This document shows, piece after piece, positions 1-11,975 of a stretch of DNA of 64,000 nt. A program made the translations under genes and the position numbers. The stretch is taken from positions 5,956,501 to 6,020,500 of the forward strand of contig WPIO01000003.1 of NCBI GenBank assembly GCA_009760855.2, given 5' to 3'. The first letter of the stretch is position 1, and the number at the start of each line of letters is the position of its first letter. The notes under the pieces were generated by a model. It was not told the DNA's origin, did not search any database, and saw only the letters and a list, made by a program, of their open reading frames with translations. The stretch is from Cristatella mucedo. Its lineage: Eukaryota > Bryozoa > Phylactolaemata > Cristatellidae.

Positions 1-1115
1 TGGGTAAAAAATTATATGTTGAAGCAGGAGCAGATATCTTCGTAAACCTAAACCCCATCTCGTCATTGCTTTTCCCTGAAAGTGTAAACATCATCCTGCC
101 TGCTGGGTTTTCAGATTTCCTATTGGTTGTTATTTTCGAAGCTGTTCAGCGGTTCCTGCTAAGCATGCCATCGCTTGCTATCACTTGTGGCCTAAAGTCA
201 CACCAAAATGTGTGCAAAGACAGAAGCGCACTAAAAAGCCACGAGACTAAGCTGAACCTTGCTAATCAAGGTGAAGGGTTTTTCATTTCTTCAGCTACAC
301 TTCCCATGAACTGAGAGCATGGCAGCACAAGGAGTAGTCGAAGCTGATGTAAAACTCAGTCAATCGACCGCTTGGTTAACTAGTGCATTTAGCCGGCGAG
401 TTATCTAGAGGTAAGTCATAGTTAAATACGTCAGATACGATTGATTGTTTATATAAACTCATCTATTGAGATCCGCTGCTTTTCCTCTTTGAACCTGGAC
501 GTGAAGCTGCATTTGATTTTGAAATGTTAACCAGCTGCAAGTCTAGAAGTTGTTAATAATGAGGCTCCCCACTTGGCTAATCGGGTACTATTCCGCAGTG
601 CTTGCTTTACTGACTAAACTTCATCTAGCCTGTGGTTAGATATCCTTGATCGGTGACAGAAAGACATCATGAAGACTGACTCCCGAGGCAGTGCTTTGAC
701 CGAAATCTGTGAAGCAGTCCATCGTAGCAGCCTTACTATGGTCCATTATTTCTGCTGATGCTAATACTAAATAAATTTCTTTGCTCAGGTCAGTAGTCTT
801 GATTTTTTGCTTCTAAATGGAAATAGCTTTGTAGGCATTTCTTAAATATGCTGAAATTCACAAATGTGGCCAATAATTAGAATCCTGTCTAGACATAAGG
901 CTGAACACACATCACACTACTTATGATGTCAATCGCATTCCATCGCGGTTTTATTTTGAATGGAGAAATATTTATTCGAATCTTAGCGATATTATGTTTG
1001 GGTCAAACTTTAGATAAAACCTACACCAAAATCCCTCAAAACTACTAAGAGAGAATCAATCTAAATATATCTCAGCATAGCCATCCGGAATGTGAAAAGC
1101 TGTAAAGGTAGAATA
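1..1115. other. No recognised gene
   Basis: About 1.1 kb of AT-rich sequence with no motif I recognise. An 82-codon open frame on the plus strand (66-314) has no recognisable domain and no clear splice context, so I do not call it a gene. Confidence 0.5.
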
Positions 1116-1117
1116 AA

Positions 1118-2003
1118 ATAACATATCTCCAGTTGAATCAGCTAGAAATCTAGGTGTCATATTCCAAAGCGACCTATCGTTAGACGACCCTATCAGCTCC
1201 ACAGTCAAATCTGCCTATTTTCAGCTTCATAACATTCCTAAAATTCGGGCTTGTTTAGATAAAGATACCACATCTAAGTTGGTCCATGCATTCGTGACAT
1301 CCGTCTCGACTTCTGCAACTCACTGCTTACTGGCCTACCAGCATGTGCGATCAGGCGATTGCAGCTGGTGCAAAACTCTGCAGCTAGGCTTGTCTGTCGC
1401 GAGCGTCGCAGTTGCCACATTACTCCACTTCTCGCCGACCTGCACTGGCTACCAGTCAAGCAACGGATTGACTTCAAGGTTTTGTCACTCACTTTTAGGT
1501 CACTTCATTCTTTGGCTCTAGCCTATCTCTCAGATATACTTCGCCATCAGGCCAAGCATCGTACCACCAACTGTTCGGAATCCAAAGTCTACAAATACCC
1601 CGTACAGACCTCAAATCCTTTGGAGACCGTGCATTTAATTCGTATGCTCCCAAAGCCTGGAACTCCCTCCCGACTTGCGTCAGAACATCCCCTGATCTGA
1701 TGACATTTAAAAAGAACTTAAAAACACCCCAATTTAAGACAGCATTTAGTGGGTCCCTGTGATTCGTCCGTCATGTGCTTTTGCGAGCTGACACTGTGCA
1801 TGCTGCCACTAAACGCATTTGCATGCTGACTCTGTGCATGTCACCCCTAACCATGTTATTCATCTTGTTTGTTTATCAAGCATGATTTTACTCACTATTC
1901 AATTGCAATTCCATTTTTCAGCAAATGTAAAGCGCCTAGAGAGAGAGATTAAGTTCTCTGAGGCACTTTATCAAGTGCAATATTCATATTATTATTATTA
2001 TAA
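1118..2003 (+). mobile_element. LINE-A retrotransposon, 5'-truncated 3' part
   Basis: This is the C-terminal part of a CR1/L2-like reverse transcriptase followed by its 3' untranslated region. Conserved blocks appear in shifting frames: [12 protein letters not shown] near the start, [20 protein letters not shown] around 1420-1480, then a block ending in TAFSGSL at about 1763. Downstream comes the family's 3' end, AAAGCGCC...TCTCTGAGG, and a short (ATT)n tail at 1986-2003. Several frameshifts break the protein, for example between the SARNLGV block and the [11 protein letters not shown] block. It begins abruptly, as expected for incomplete reverse transcription. It is a dead copy. The family is named by analogy with CR1/L2-type elements, not by search. 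Confidence 0.85.
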
Positions 2004-2199
2004 ACTTAGTACACTTTGCGTACTCTCACAGACGGCCAAATGTTCACTGCAGACATTAAACAAGCTAAGTCATCTAAGCACAATCTTGAACAAGTATATA
2101 CAAAATATGGACTCTTAGACCAGGTAGTCTATCCTTAGGAGGGCAGCATCCCCTCTGGAATCATGTCCTTGAATTCCGTTCAGCACCCAAATGCCTTCA

Positions 2200-2966
2200 T
2201 ATAAGGAGGCCACTCATGACCTCATCCTAAAGTTAACATCCCAATCAAAGAAGACAACAAGCCCTCTAAAGATTATTCCCACTGCCCTGCTTATACAATG
2301 CATGGAACTGTTGCTGCCAATCGTGAGTAACATCGGAAGTATTTCATGATCCTCAGGTCGTGTCAAAGCACCTTTCGATAAGGCCATAGTCCGGCCACTA
2401 ATCAAGAAAGCAACAATCGAATAAGAGAAGTAGAGCAACTTCGCCCAGTTTCAGTTCAACCGTTCCTTTTCTAAGACATTAGACAGAGTCGTTTCAGAAC
2501 AGCAGAACTCGTATATTGAAATTCAACGCCTAAGAAGTAAGTTCCAGTGGGATTTCAAAAGCTAGTCACTCAATCGAGTCAGCATATTTTTGGGTATAGT
2601 GACCTTCTCAGGAATGCAGACTCAGTTATATTCTCTCTGCTTCTTTTGTTTAATTTTCGGGAGCTTTTGATACTATCGATTATAAAGTCATTCTGGAGCA
2701 CCTCTCGTTTCTTCCAGTCATCACCGGCATTGCACTGCAATTTTTTAAGTCCTACCTCAGTGGGAGATTCTGGAGTATTGATGAGAATGGAAAAACTATC
2801 ATTCGAGGAATCACTACCGTACGGGGTACCTAAGGACCTGCCCTTGGTCCTGTACGTTTTACAATTTATACTCTGACTCTAGCCGATGTGATTTATATGC
2901 ATAGCTTAGGCTTTCACTTCTATGCAGATGACACTTATTTGCACTGTTGCTTTCATCCCTCCCAGT
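2200..2966 (+). mobile_element. LINE-A retrotransposon, older reverse transcriptase fragment
   Basis: This segment matches the central part of LINE-A, upstream of the piece seen at 1118-2003, but is far more diverged. The order is kept: the region corresponding to [19 protein letters not shown], then a degraded [17 protein letters not shown] block, then an [15 protein letters not shown] block near 2665-2700, then SYLSGRLQSID near 2752-2785. It ends with FHFYADD at about 2910-2931. Stops and frameshifts are frequent. The right end falls just after the YADD box. It sits downstream of a younger 3' fragment, so the two are separate insertions rather than one element in order. Confidence 0.75.
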
Positions 2967-3790
2967 GGCCTCCATAGTCTCGCACGGCTTGTAGAGAGTA
3001 CGCAAGCTTGAAAAAACGGAAACGAGATAACAACCAACAGTTCATCGACAGGCATACAAGGAATACTGTAGATCATTATGTCAACCCAGTTGGTCCCCAA
3101 ATTGTTCCTGTATAAGCTAACTGGGGTGGTGACTGAAAGCTGCCGGATGCTCAAACAAGCCATGAGAATAATCTCTAGAACTGATAGGTCCAGTGACATG
3201 GCAAACCACCCAGGCTCTGTTTAGAAGCCAACTGGTGCTTCTTCAATAAGTTGCACTATGACGTTTGCAGTCATCACAGTTGTTTTCCCCATTAATTTGG
3301 CCGTTGGAATTAAGGTATAAATATAAATGCATACGCTTGGAATAAGTAGTGCATATATAAATATCTATATAATTTTGGATGTGAGTACGAGAGCTTGTGA
3401 GTCTGTGAGGGAGTCCTGTACATGAATGTCGTTAATGTCTGACTTACGTTGAGATTTTAATCACATTCATAGTATCATTAAGATGGCACAGTGATGCAAT
3501 GAGTGGAATGTCAAAAATATCTGCATAAACAATTTTTATACTTTGCTTTTGTTGGTAACACACACATTCATGTTTTTGAAATTCCGCATGATTTCCCATT
3601 AGCAGAACAAATTTCGATTAGAAGGCGGGGGATCGAATTGGTATTAAATTGCCAATACAAATGCTTTAGAGATTACCTTTCAGTGGCACGTTTGTATTTT
3701 TATTCAACATTTCTAAAATATTTAAAAAGTTGCACACATGAACGTTTGATTTTTTTAATAAGCTTGTCCCCTCAATTTTTTAGTTCCTTG
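2967..3790. other. No recognised gene
   Basis: About 0.8 kb without a domain or repeat I can name. Open frames here (for example minus strand 2906-3199) overlap the LINE-A remnant or show no recognisable motif. Confidence 0.4.
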
Positions 3791-3792
<2 letters not shown>

Positions 3793-3833
<41 letters not shown>

Positions 3834-3848
3834 GTGTGTGTGTGTGGA
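3793..3848. repeat. (TA)n-(TG)n microsatellite
   Basis: A run of alternating TA of about 37 bases is followed by ACATG and then TG repeats. It is a compound dinucleotide microsatellite. An open frame crossing it (3503-3886) gives an artificial YIYI tract. Confidence 0.95.
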
Positions 3849-4362
3849 TACATAAAACGTGTACATATTTATCTATAAATATATAAAAATGGCATATTTA
3901 CTTGATCTTAACATTGAAATCGCTCACTCGATATGTCAAAGGCACAACTGTTGGTCAAACCTAGCATTAGTTAATCTGAACTAAACGAGGCAATATTTCA
4001 CGAGACGTGCATGCAGCTTTTCAAAACACGTGGCTCTTTCCAAGCATTAAATTGTGTGAGGAATTTCAAAGCGAAACAAGAAATTTTACATGCTGAATAC
4101 ATGCTACAAAATCCGACGGGTTAATACTTTAGCTAAACAGTTAGCCTCCACTTGTATAGGCATCCGGTTGAACATTCACGTATTAGTGGGCTCCTATTTT
4201 TAGCTGCAGCATATAAATAATGGCTGTTAAAACCTTACAAGATCTACTACAGAATAAAACGATGCGGCCCAATTAAAAAAATATGTTGCTTACATTTTGA
4301 TCAAATACCAATATGAAGATTGTGGCCTCGTTTAATAATTTCATCAGCAGATATGTTTTAAG

Positions 4363-4575
4363 TTAATTTCCTGATCTTTGCATTCTTGAGTATGACTTTG
4401 TGAACTGTCCAAGAAAGAGTTTTGCTTTCGGATTGCATTTGACACTTTCGACCCGAACATCCATGAAAGCATAAAACGATAAAAATACATACTTCGAACT
4501 AAACCGAATTGGCATGATTATATTCATAGAGTCTAGCGCAGTGCTTCCATCGAGATTTTGTTTCGAAAGTTTCAC
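4363..4575 (-). pseudogene. Relic exon 3 of a CTHRC1-like paralogue (member D)
   Basis: The minus-strand frame from GTG at 4575 to a stop at 4363 encodes 70 residues that align with exon 3 of the CTHRC1-like members. The start VKLSKQNLDGSTAL parallels VKTYTKIASDTVLRV of member B, and the second half SVKCNPKAKLFLGQF closely parallels GVECNPKAEFVLGLF of B. The homologous acceptor position reads TTAAAA before the GTG instead of ending in AG, and no GT donor is seen where B has C|GTATGT. The usual NG before the conserved Cys is replaced by ES. I read it as an old duplicate exon that has lost both splice sites but by chance or recent loss keeps an open frame. No other exon of D was found. Confidence 0.55.
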
Positions 4576-5471
4576 TTTTAAGTGCGGGAGATTCTTTTAA
4601 CTGAATCGTACTTGGTTTTATTAATTTGGAATCTCCTTAAGCTTCACAAGGACCGTCTATAAAAGCTCACAAGCGATAAATAAGAGTATTCCTATAATCA
4701 TTCTTCAAAATTTCGTTCCCATTAATTTAATTTATCAAACGATCGTCTAGTATTTATACTTTGTGGCTTATTCTGCTTCCTTTTTTGGCTTAAGTTTTAC
4801 AGAGATCCATACCTTGCCGATCATAGTTTTCAACCTCTGTCTGGCCAAGAAAGCCCTGAAATACTGCAATGAAAATAGTACTGGTTTTTTGCCCATTGTT
4901 TCTAACGTTTTGACAAATTTATTAAACTTACGACCTTCTGCATTCGTGGTCCCATCAAGATAAAGGCCTTGACTTTTGCCTGCCGTAGCAGTAGAAAGAC
5001 GATATGGATTTACTTGAAAGCTGCTTACTTTCCCAGAGCCATGAGAATATGCTTGATGAGGCCTAACTTGTTGTGCGAGGGTGACATCAGTGCATTTACA
5101 TAGTCTAACTGCGGCTGCCGCTTAACAATGTTCTTAGCTACAGAGAATTAGGTCCCCTTATGCCAGTTCCGTTTTTAGGAGGCGGGCGATTCCGTCTCGG
5201 CTTTTGCATAGGCAAAGAAAACGGAATCCCCGGGAAACCAACTTAGAGGCCCGTGAGAAATGGTTCGGTTTCGAAGTCCCGAATGATCCACAGCCATAGT
5301 AGCCATACATTGAAAGCACTAAGCCACGTCTTGACAATTGTGTAGTTTCATTTAAATTCACAGATTTATTAATAGGTAAAAAATGGCACTTTTTACTTCT
5401 ATGAGACAGGGCAGCCTAGAGGCTCGTGGATAGACTAGCTTTGAAATATTGCCTGCCAATAGGTTTGTATT
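4576..5471. other. No recognised gene
   Basis: Nothing nameable. A 67-codon minus-strand open frame (5158-5361) runs up to a SINE. It contains the string MYGYYGCGSFG and many Arg/Lys residues but no known domain. Confidence 0.35.
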
Positions 5472-5655
5472 TTGGTGAGCGTAATGGCTCACTAGGTAAG
5501 GTGGTTGCTTTTCTCGACCTCGGGACCGAGGTTGGGGGTTCGAATCCTGTGGTGGGTGATCCTTTATCACCACTGCAAGCGGTGGCGATAGTCGTACAGA
5601 ATTTTCTATTGCTATACAAAAAGAGGCAGTTAAATCAGGTAATTAAAATTATTAT
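5472..5655 (+). mobile_element. tRNA-derived SINE (SINE-A)
   Basis: The tRNA-like head has an A box TGGCTCACTAGG at 5485-5496 and a perfect B box GGTTCGAATCC at 5537-5547. After the head comes a body with the palindrome-like stretch TCACCACTGCAAGCGGTGG, then GCTATACAAAAAGAGGC, and a short (ATT)n tail. The same body occurs in three other copies, at 22.6, 24.2 and 30.8 kb. SINEs of this kind are transcribed by RNA polymerase III from the internal boxes and copied by a partner LINE. The (ATT)n tail resembles that of LINE-A, so LINE-A is a possible partner; this is inference. Confidence 0.85.
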
Positions 5656-7023
5656 TATTTAATTTCTATAATCTCGACTGGTGTGGCCATTATGTTGGAA
5701 AAGCTCAGGCAACCTAAATCACTTAAGTAGTCGAACAAAAGTCTTGAATTTTATATCAGTTACAGTTGCACTTTTAATTCTTAAAGTTCTAATCCTCGGG
5801 CCAAGATGTCAGAAGCTCAGAATTAAACTTGTAAGACCCTGCTCTCTAAGCGGATCTTTGAGGATTTTCTGACAGTGAAATTTTTGCTTTCTCTTCTCGG
5901 CCGCATCTGTAAAACCTAGATCTCTGATATCTTTTAGAGATTTTGTTGTGCGACCACTACCATGGGCTCGAAGTTAGATCTTCTCTTTGATAGCCACTTA
6001 AAAGAAAGTTTCAAAATTTCAGTATGAAACCGTCTCAAGAGCTAGCCATTACACCAGAACACTGTCAAAGATTATGGGTGATCAGCAAAATGGCTTGCAA
6101 AGGAAGACAACGTTGACAATCGTCGTTAAGAAGAAGAGATATAATTAAACAAAACAATGCCTTCTTCTAATGTATTTATAGGACCTACTAGCTTATTAAT
6201 ACATCTGAAGATAATTGGTGCGTCTAAAACGCAAAGCTGTGGCAGAAATTAAAGATGCGCGATCAACATGGCAGAAAGCCGATAAAAAGTGCTACGATAC
6301 AGTTTCTGTAGAAAAAATTCTCCCCCAAATCGTCTTGAGTCAGTTTTCGTTCCATCTGCAGTAGTGAATGCATGTGGAAGTAAGTACTTGCACACGCATT
6401 TTTGCAAATCCGGCCATCACCTAAATGTGTTAAGTTATAGGGAGTTTTGAGAAATGATTGTCTGTAAATAAAAGCTGCTTTCACTTGAAGTTGCAGCTTC
6501 TTGTCCGAGGCTTAGCCCGAGAGCCCACTTACTGTCAAATGTGTCTCGAGAGCCCATTGGCGCTTTGGCAGAATCCAATTCTGCACTCAATCGCAAAGAG
6601 TCTCGCTTATATATCAAAAACAGAATAGACAGTTTTTGAGATTAGCTACTCTTCAAAGCATCAAATTAAATGATCCATTATACAATAAATGAAATACCAA
6701 ACTCCTATTCTAAATGGAATTTGCTCAGCTACTTTCCAATCTGAAAATCGGAATGAAATTTAAGACGGGGATACACAATTGCAAACTTAAATTGAACATT
6801 CTGAAGATTCAGGAACATTTTGCCCCCGAATAGTAAGAATAATGAAGTTAAGGTAATTGAAATTCTAATTTTTGTTCAAGGACCAAATCAAAGTTCACTA
6901 CTGCTGATGACTTGAAGAACTTAAATAGAACCAAATTCTAAAGCAAGTTTACCCAATGCAATAGAATGGGTAAGTTTTTTTTTAAAAATAGGTGCTGCCC
7001 CACAGATGAACTGCAACGGATTT

Positions 7024-7026
<3 letters not shown>
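5656..7026. other. No recognised gene
   Basis: About 1.4 kb of AT-rich sequence. Only short open frames occur, and none has a recognisable domain. Confidence 0.4.

Positions 7027-7079
<53 letters not shown>
7027..7079. repeat. (GA)n microsatellite
   Basis: About 26 uninterrupted GA units. It lies directly before a GC-richer block with degenerate repeats. Confidence 0.97.
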
Positions 7080-7082
<3 letters not shown>

Positions 7083-7084
7083 CA

Positions 7085-7640
7085 CGAGCAAGCGTCTTGC
7101 TTAATGGCACTGAGCCGAGGCCTCAATCAGAACAGGGAGCCACTAATGTCAGAGCACCGAGCTAGATTTTCCACTAGGAGCGGGCGCCCCAACGAGGACA
7201 AGCAGGTTGATTCCTTGCGGGAGCTCCAATCAGGATCCTATAGCAAGGGGCCGGATCCTTGAGAAGTATCTAAGAGTCGATCCCGTGTAATATCCGATTA
7301 GGATCTCTAGTCGTGAGTAAGAGCTCTAAGCAGGGCCAGAGAGCCAATATTGTGCTCCAGCATTGAGTGGCATTACTTGTCAGCAGTGGTGGCCTTTGAG
7401 TAGGATCCATAAATCGATCCAGTGCAAGAGCTCGGTGCAGTGTCTCTAATGGGCAGCTAGGGCTCTGAGCAGGCAGGACCAGTCTGTAGATTAGTAACAC
7501 GAGCACCAAGTATGATCTCTAATAGGAAGATAGGGCTCTGAGCAGGATCGAGAGAGATTATAGTGCTGCACCACCAAGTGTGATCTGTGGCTAAGAGTTG
7601 CGACCTGATTAGGATCAGCAGGTCAAACCAGTGCAAGCGC
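7085..7640. repeat. Degenerate tandem repeat, period about 70 bp
   Basis: Several motifs recur at close to 70 bp or its multiples. A GATTAGGATC-like motif occurs at 7228, 7296, 7398, 7540 and 7607. AGGGCTCTGAGCAGG occurs near 7459 and 7531, with a variant near 7322. CACCAAGT.TGATCT occurs at 7505 and 7572. The block is GC-richer than its surroundings and has no plausible coding frame. It looks like an old minisatellite or satellite fragment. Confidence 0.55.
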
Positions 7641-8850
7641 TCAATATGGACACAATTCAGGAGTACTAAGAGGAGGAAATCCTATCCGGAATATCAAACG
7701 TGAATAGGAGCACCTGAAAGTAGGGTCAAGTGGCAACAATTCAATTATTTGGTTTACATAGACAGCAGACGGCTATGTGCTGAGTGAAATCACAAGCTAT
7801 GTCTATATAGGATCCCTTCAGTTCTTCGTTTCTCATCAAACTGCAGTCACTACATGCTTAGAAAGTAAGCGAGCTCGAGGCTCTGCCGCTCACCATTAGA
7901 TCATTTTATTCTCTTTCTCTCCGACCCACTCTTGGAAAAATTTTATCATCAGGCTCAGAAAACAACCCCGTAGTTGTACATTGGCGAGATTATCACAAAC
8001 AACGAAATATACTTTCCAGGTAATCAAATCATAACCGCAGGTGACGTTATCCACTTCTAGATGGTGTAAAAGACGAAGTCAATATTTAGGTGTTCAGTTG
8101 TGCTCTTGATTTTGAGAAGGCGGTAGCTGATATCTCGGTGGCACCTGGGAGTTACGTTCAAAGCTTTGAGCTGGCTGATAGTTAACCTGTCATGTTGCAG
8201 CAGTGACAGAGATTTTCTGCACTATTAATGATACTAGAAGCCTTTAAACTTCCCCCAGTTAATGTTGGAAAAACTTTTTCATGCCATGTATATAGTCTGT
8301 TTATCGTAACGTGTTAATGCTCTTCATTACTGCCGAGCTCAACCATTGGCGGCACACCTGCTTGTATTAGAGCTGCATCTTTCAGTTAGTTGCCCCAATT
8401 TAACTGTTAAAAATATTACAGATACTAGCTGCGCCTCAGAAAGTGCCAGCACAGCTACCAGAGCAGTGTTTAGACCTAGTTATTTCCGGCTGGATAATCC
8501 CCCACATCCAGAAATATAAATCTTTGGCGTGACATTGTGATTACTTGCTGTGGGCTCTCGCCGGCACCTTTTGCTAGCCTCATTGATTGTAACGACATTG
8601 GTGATCCATCTCCTTCAAAGTACAGTAATATATTTGCATAGTTAAACTGATTATTAAGCTCTTGAGAGATCAAGTAGCTGGCCGCTTCGCCAATTTCAAG
8701 AACCTAGAAAAATTACATTGCCAAACTAAAACGGATTTTACGATCAATTCAAAACTGATATTATGCAAACTAGCTTATGGTATTTCACAACATTTAAGCA
8801 AATTCTGAAATAATAATTTTCGCACGGAGTTCTAGAGGCTCATGAACAAG
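7641..8850. other. No recognised gene
   Basis: Intergenic sequence with no recognisable domain or repeat. A 65-codon minus-strand open frame at 8476-8673 is not recognised. Confidence 0.4.
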
Positions 8851-8851
8851 T

Positions 8852-9727
8852 AGAACTGCCAGCATATCTCTTGTGGAATCTGCACCCAATCTACGTATCA
8901 TGTTCCAAAGTGACCTCCCATTTGACGACCGAAACAGCTTCACAGTCAAGTCTGCCTACTGTCAGCTACATAACGTTGCTGAAAGTTGGTTTGTTTAGAC
9001 AGTAACACCACATCTAAATTGGTCCATACATTTTTAAAATCCCGTCTTGACCTCTCTAACTCACTGCTTGCTCGTCTTCCGGCCTGTGCACTCAGGCTCT
9101 TACAGCTAGTGAAAAACTCTGCAGCTAGGCTCGTCTGTCGTAAGCGTCGCAATGGCCAAATCTTGCCACTTCTCACCAACCTTCACGGGCTCTCAGTCAA
9201 GGAACGCATCGAATTCAAGGTTTTGTCACTCACTTTTAGGTCCCTAAATTCTTTAGCTCCAGCCTAAATATCAAATCATCTCTGCCATCATGCTAAACAT
9301 TGTACAACTCTCTTTTTCAGAATTTAATTGCTTACACATAACTCATGAAAATCTCAAATCCTTTGGAGACCACGCCTCTCGTTCGTAAGCTTCCAAAGCC
9401 GTGAACTCACTCCCGACTTGCCTTACGAGGTCCTCTGACTTGTCTGCATTTAAAATAATAAAACGTATATATTTATCTCAGCATTTAGTGGGCCTCAGTT
9501 ATTCTTCCTTTATGTGCGTATGTGTGCTGACGCTGTGCGTGCTGCCACTAACGCAACTTGCATGCTGAATCTGTGCATGTCACCCTTAGCCATGTTGTTC
9601 TTGTTGTTTATTGAGCATGCTACCACTAAAAGAAATTTGTTTGTGCTTCCTTTGCAGCAGATTTAGAGACCTAGAAAGAGACTGAGTTCTCTATGGGCGC
9701 CATATCAAATGCATTATTTTTATCATT
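8852..9727 (+). mobile_element. LINE-A retrotransposon, 5'-truncated 3' part
   Basis: It begins inside the block corresponding to [15 protein letters not shown] and runs through [14 protein letters not shown] (as [14 protein letters not shown], about 9096-9137) and [19 protein letters not shown] (as LHGLSVKERIEFKVLSLTF). It ends with the degraded 3' untranslated end and an ATTATTTTTATCATTA tail near 9727. Divergence and frameshifts (after LNSLAPA at about 9267) make it an older dead copy. It lies about 50 bp outside the left end of the hAT element. Confidence 0.8.
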
Positions 9728-9779
9728 AGAATAGAAGACTTGATCAGCGGCTGGAAGAAATACTTGTGACCATGTAGGT

Positions 9780-9793
9780 CAGGGGAGTCCAAC
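9780..9793 (+). repeat. hAT left terminal inverted repeat
   Basis: CAGGGGAGTCCAAC. It is inverted at 12475-12488 with one mismatch. Confidence 0.85.
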
Positions 9794-10176
9794 CTTTTTG
9801 CGTTGGGGGGCCACTTTTCACAAATTTAAAAGGTCAGGGGGCCACATGTAAATTGGCGTAGTTGACCGCATCAGAAAATAAGATCGTAATTTAGCATGAC
9901 TATTACTATTATACTTAATAAATAAACCACAATGCAATAGTATTTTTTAGCATAAATATAATTAAAAATAATAAAAATTAAAAATTTAATCATGTGTCCT
10001 GGAAAATAATTCGATAGATATTATGGCCAATCTTTTACTTTTGGATTTTTATTTTAATAACATGAAGACAGAAACTTATAATACTTACAAAATTACATGA
10101 CAAGGACTCACATAATATTAATGTCTTCGTATTAATTAAATACCACAGGTATTCAGTGTCTTCTGCACTGCAGGCA

Positions 10177-11975
10177 TCAATGAGATATTTTGCATTGTTT
10201 CTGTTTGCATAAAAAGTCGACATCTGCTGCAACAGTGGATGTGGCAATTCTAAGGATTCCTGATAAATGTTTATCTGTGAGAACGGATCGAGTGTGTGTT
10301 TTCACATTTTTCACTTTGGAAAAAAGCTGTTCACAGCAGTATGTGCTGCCAAAAAGTGCAATATAGCTGGGAGCATGTTTGGCTAGGTTAGGAAAAGACT
10401 CTGATGAAACATACTGCTTGTAAAAGGTAACAAGGTCATGCTGATCATAAGCAGTTTTTAAATTGCTGTCATTATGAATGTCGATTAGTTCGAGTTGAAA
10501 TTCATCAGGTGCATAAGAGGGATCGATATTAAATGGATTAATAATCCTGTTCATGTCATCCGCATGTTGTTGGAAATCCTGAAACCTCTCTTCAAATTCA
10601 TCAACAAGTTTGCTAACAAGAGTGGAGTACTTCATATGAGCCAGCTTTTTAGGCGATCTTGTTGCTGGTTTTGTGAAATGTAACAGTTGCTTCTGATCTA
10701 AGTGTTTCCGAAAAAGTTTCAGCCTTTGCACAAACGCGACAACACACTCATACATTTTATGGACCAGTTGATCCTTACCTTGGAGTTTGACATTAAGATC
10801 TGCAAGATGTTTGGTCATGTCCACCAAAAAAGCCAAATCATTCAACCACTGCTGGTCATCGAGGAAGCCAACATCTTATAACTTTTCTGTCATAAATGTT
10901 TTTATTTTGTGCCGAAGTGACCAAAACCTGGCTAATGTGTTTGCCCTACTTAGCCTACGGACTTGGCAGAAATAAATAACATCACAATGATCTGATCCCA
11001 ACTCTTCAAGGAAAGCCTGAAATTCTTTGTGGTTTAGCGCACGAGACCTTATCACATTGACTGTTGAAACTACATTGTCCATTACATGTTGCATGCTCAA
11101 GACCTTTGCACATAACTGTTCTTGGTGGATGATGCAGTGATGACTGACAATTTTGTGAGGTACTAATTTTACCATTAAAGTTACAAATCCATTGTGTCTA
11201 CCTGTCATTGAAGTGGCTCCGTGAGTGGTTAAACCAATCAATTTTTTTCAGGAAGATTAAATTTTGTGAGGACCCTCTTGACCTGATCCAAAATATCCCT
11301 CCCCTTTGTAGTGCCTTTCATTGAACATATACCCAACAGTTCTTCGATAATGACAAACTTTCCTGTTACTCCGCGTACAAACACCGACAGTTGAGCCGTA
11401 TCGCTATTGTCCGTGCTTTCACCGAGCGCAAGTGCATAAAATTCGCATTCAGCAAGTCTTTTAGTGAGACTTTCTTCTATGTTGGATGCGAGCTCGTCAA
11501 CTCTTCTCGCAACCGTTTGATGAGAAAGACTGACTTTCTCTACTCCCGACTTCTCTTCTGGACAGACCACACCAGTCAACAGCCTGAGGCATTCCTTAAA
11601 AAATTAACAATCTGAAAATGCTTTCCCCCGCTTAGCTATAGATTCAGCTATTAAAAAACTTACTTTGGTTGAAGCCTCAGACTTGTTGCTGACTGCTGTA
11701 AACAATGACTGCTGTCCGATGCCGCTCTGTTTCAACGAGTTCACGCGATCAATTCGAAGTTGACTAGTCAGGCTGTTGTACCTGTCGCCATGCTTTGTTG
11801 AAAAATGTCGCTTAACACTGTACTCCTTTGCAGCGGCAATTGTTTCTTGGCATATTAGGCACATTATCCTACCGAAGCGTTCCATTACAAAATAGTCTAC
11901 AGTCCAAGATGCTTTGAAAAGTCTTCCTTCTGCGTCAATTTTTGGTTTTTTGCTAGTATTCACATTCGCCGCCAT
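10177..11975 (-). pseudogene. hAT transposase (BED-finger, GTF2IRD2/ZBED-like type), degenerate
   Basis: Read from ATG at 11975 to a stop at 10177, the protein would be about 600 residues, the usual hAT size. An N-terminal zinc finger (CLICQ...HFSTKH) lies near residues 36-63. The RNaseH-like core begins with ALGESTDNSDTAQLSVF, and the C-terminal dimerisation block reads LFGSTYCCEQLFSK...RSVLTDKHL. Three lesions are visible: an in-frame TAA at 11604-11606, a one-base frameshift in a run of seven A near 11243-11249, and an in-frame TAA at 10876-10878. The first two catalytic aspartates also appear replaced. The ALDEST-type motif reads ALGEST, and the TTDGA motif reads TTHGA. It is inactive. 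It resembles the transposase type from which vertebrate GTF2IRD2 and related genes arose; that assignment is from memory of motifs. Confidence 0.9.

Noticed and set aside
5478-5550. Possible tRNA gene from A and B boxes
   Set aside because: There is no consistent acceptor stem, and the head continues into a repeated body shared with three other loci, so it is a SINE head.
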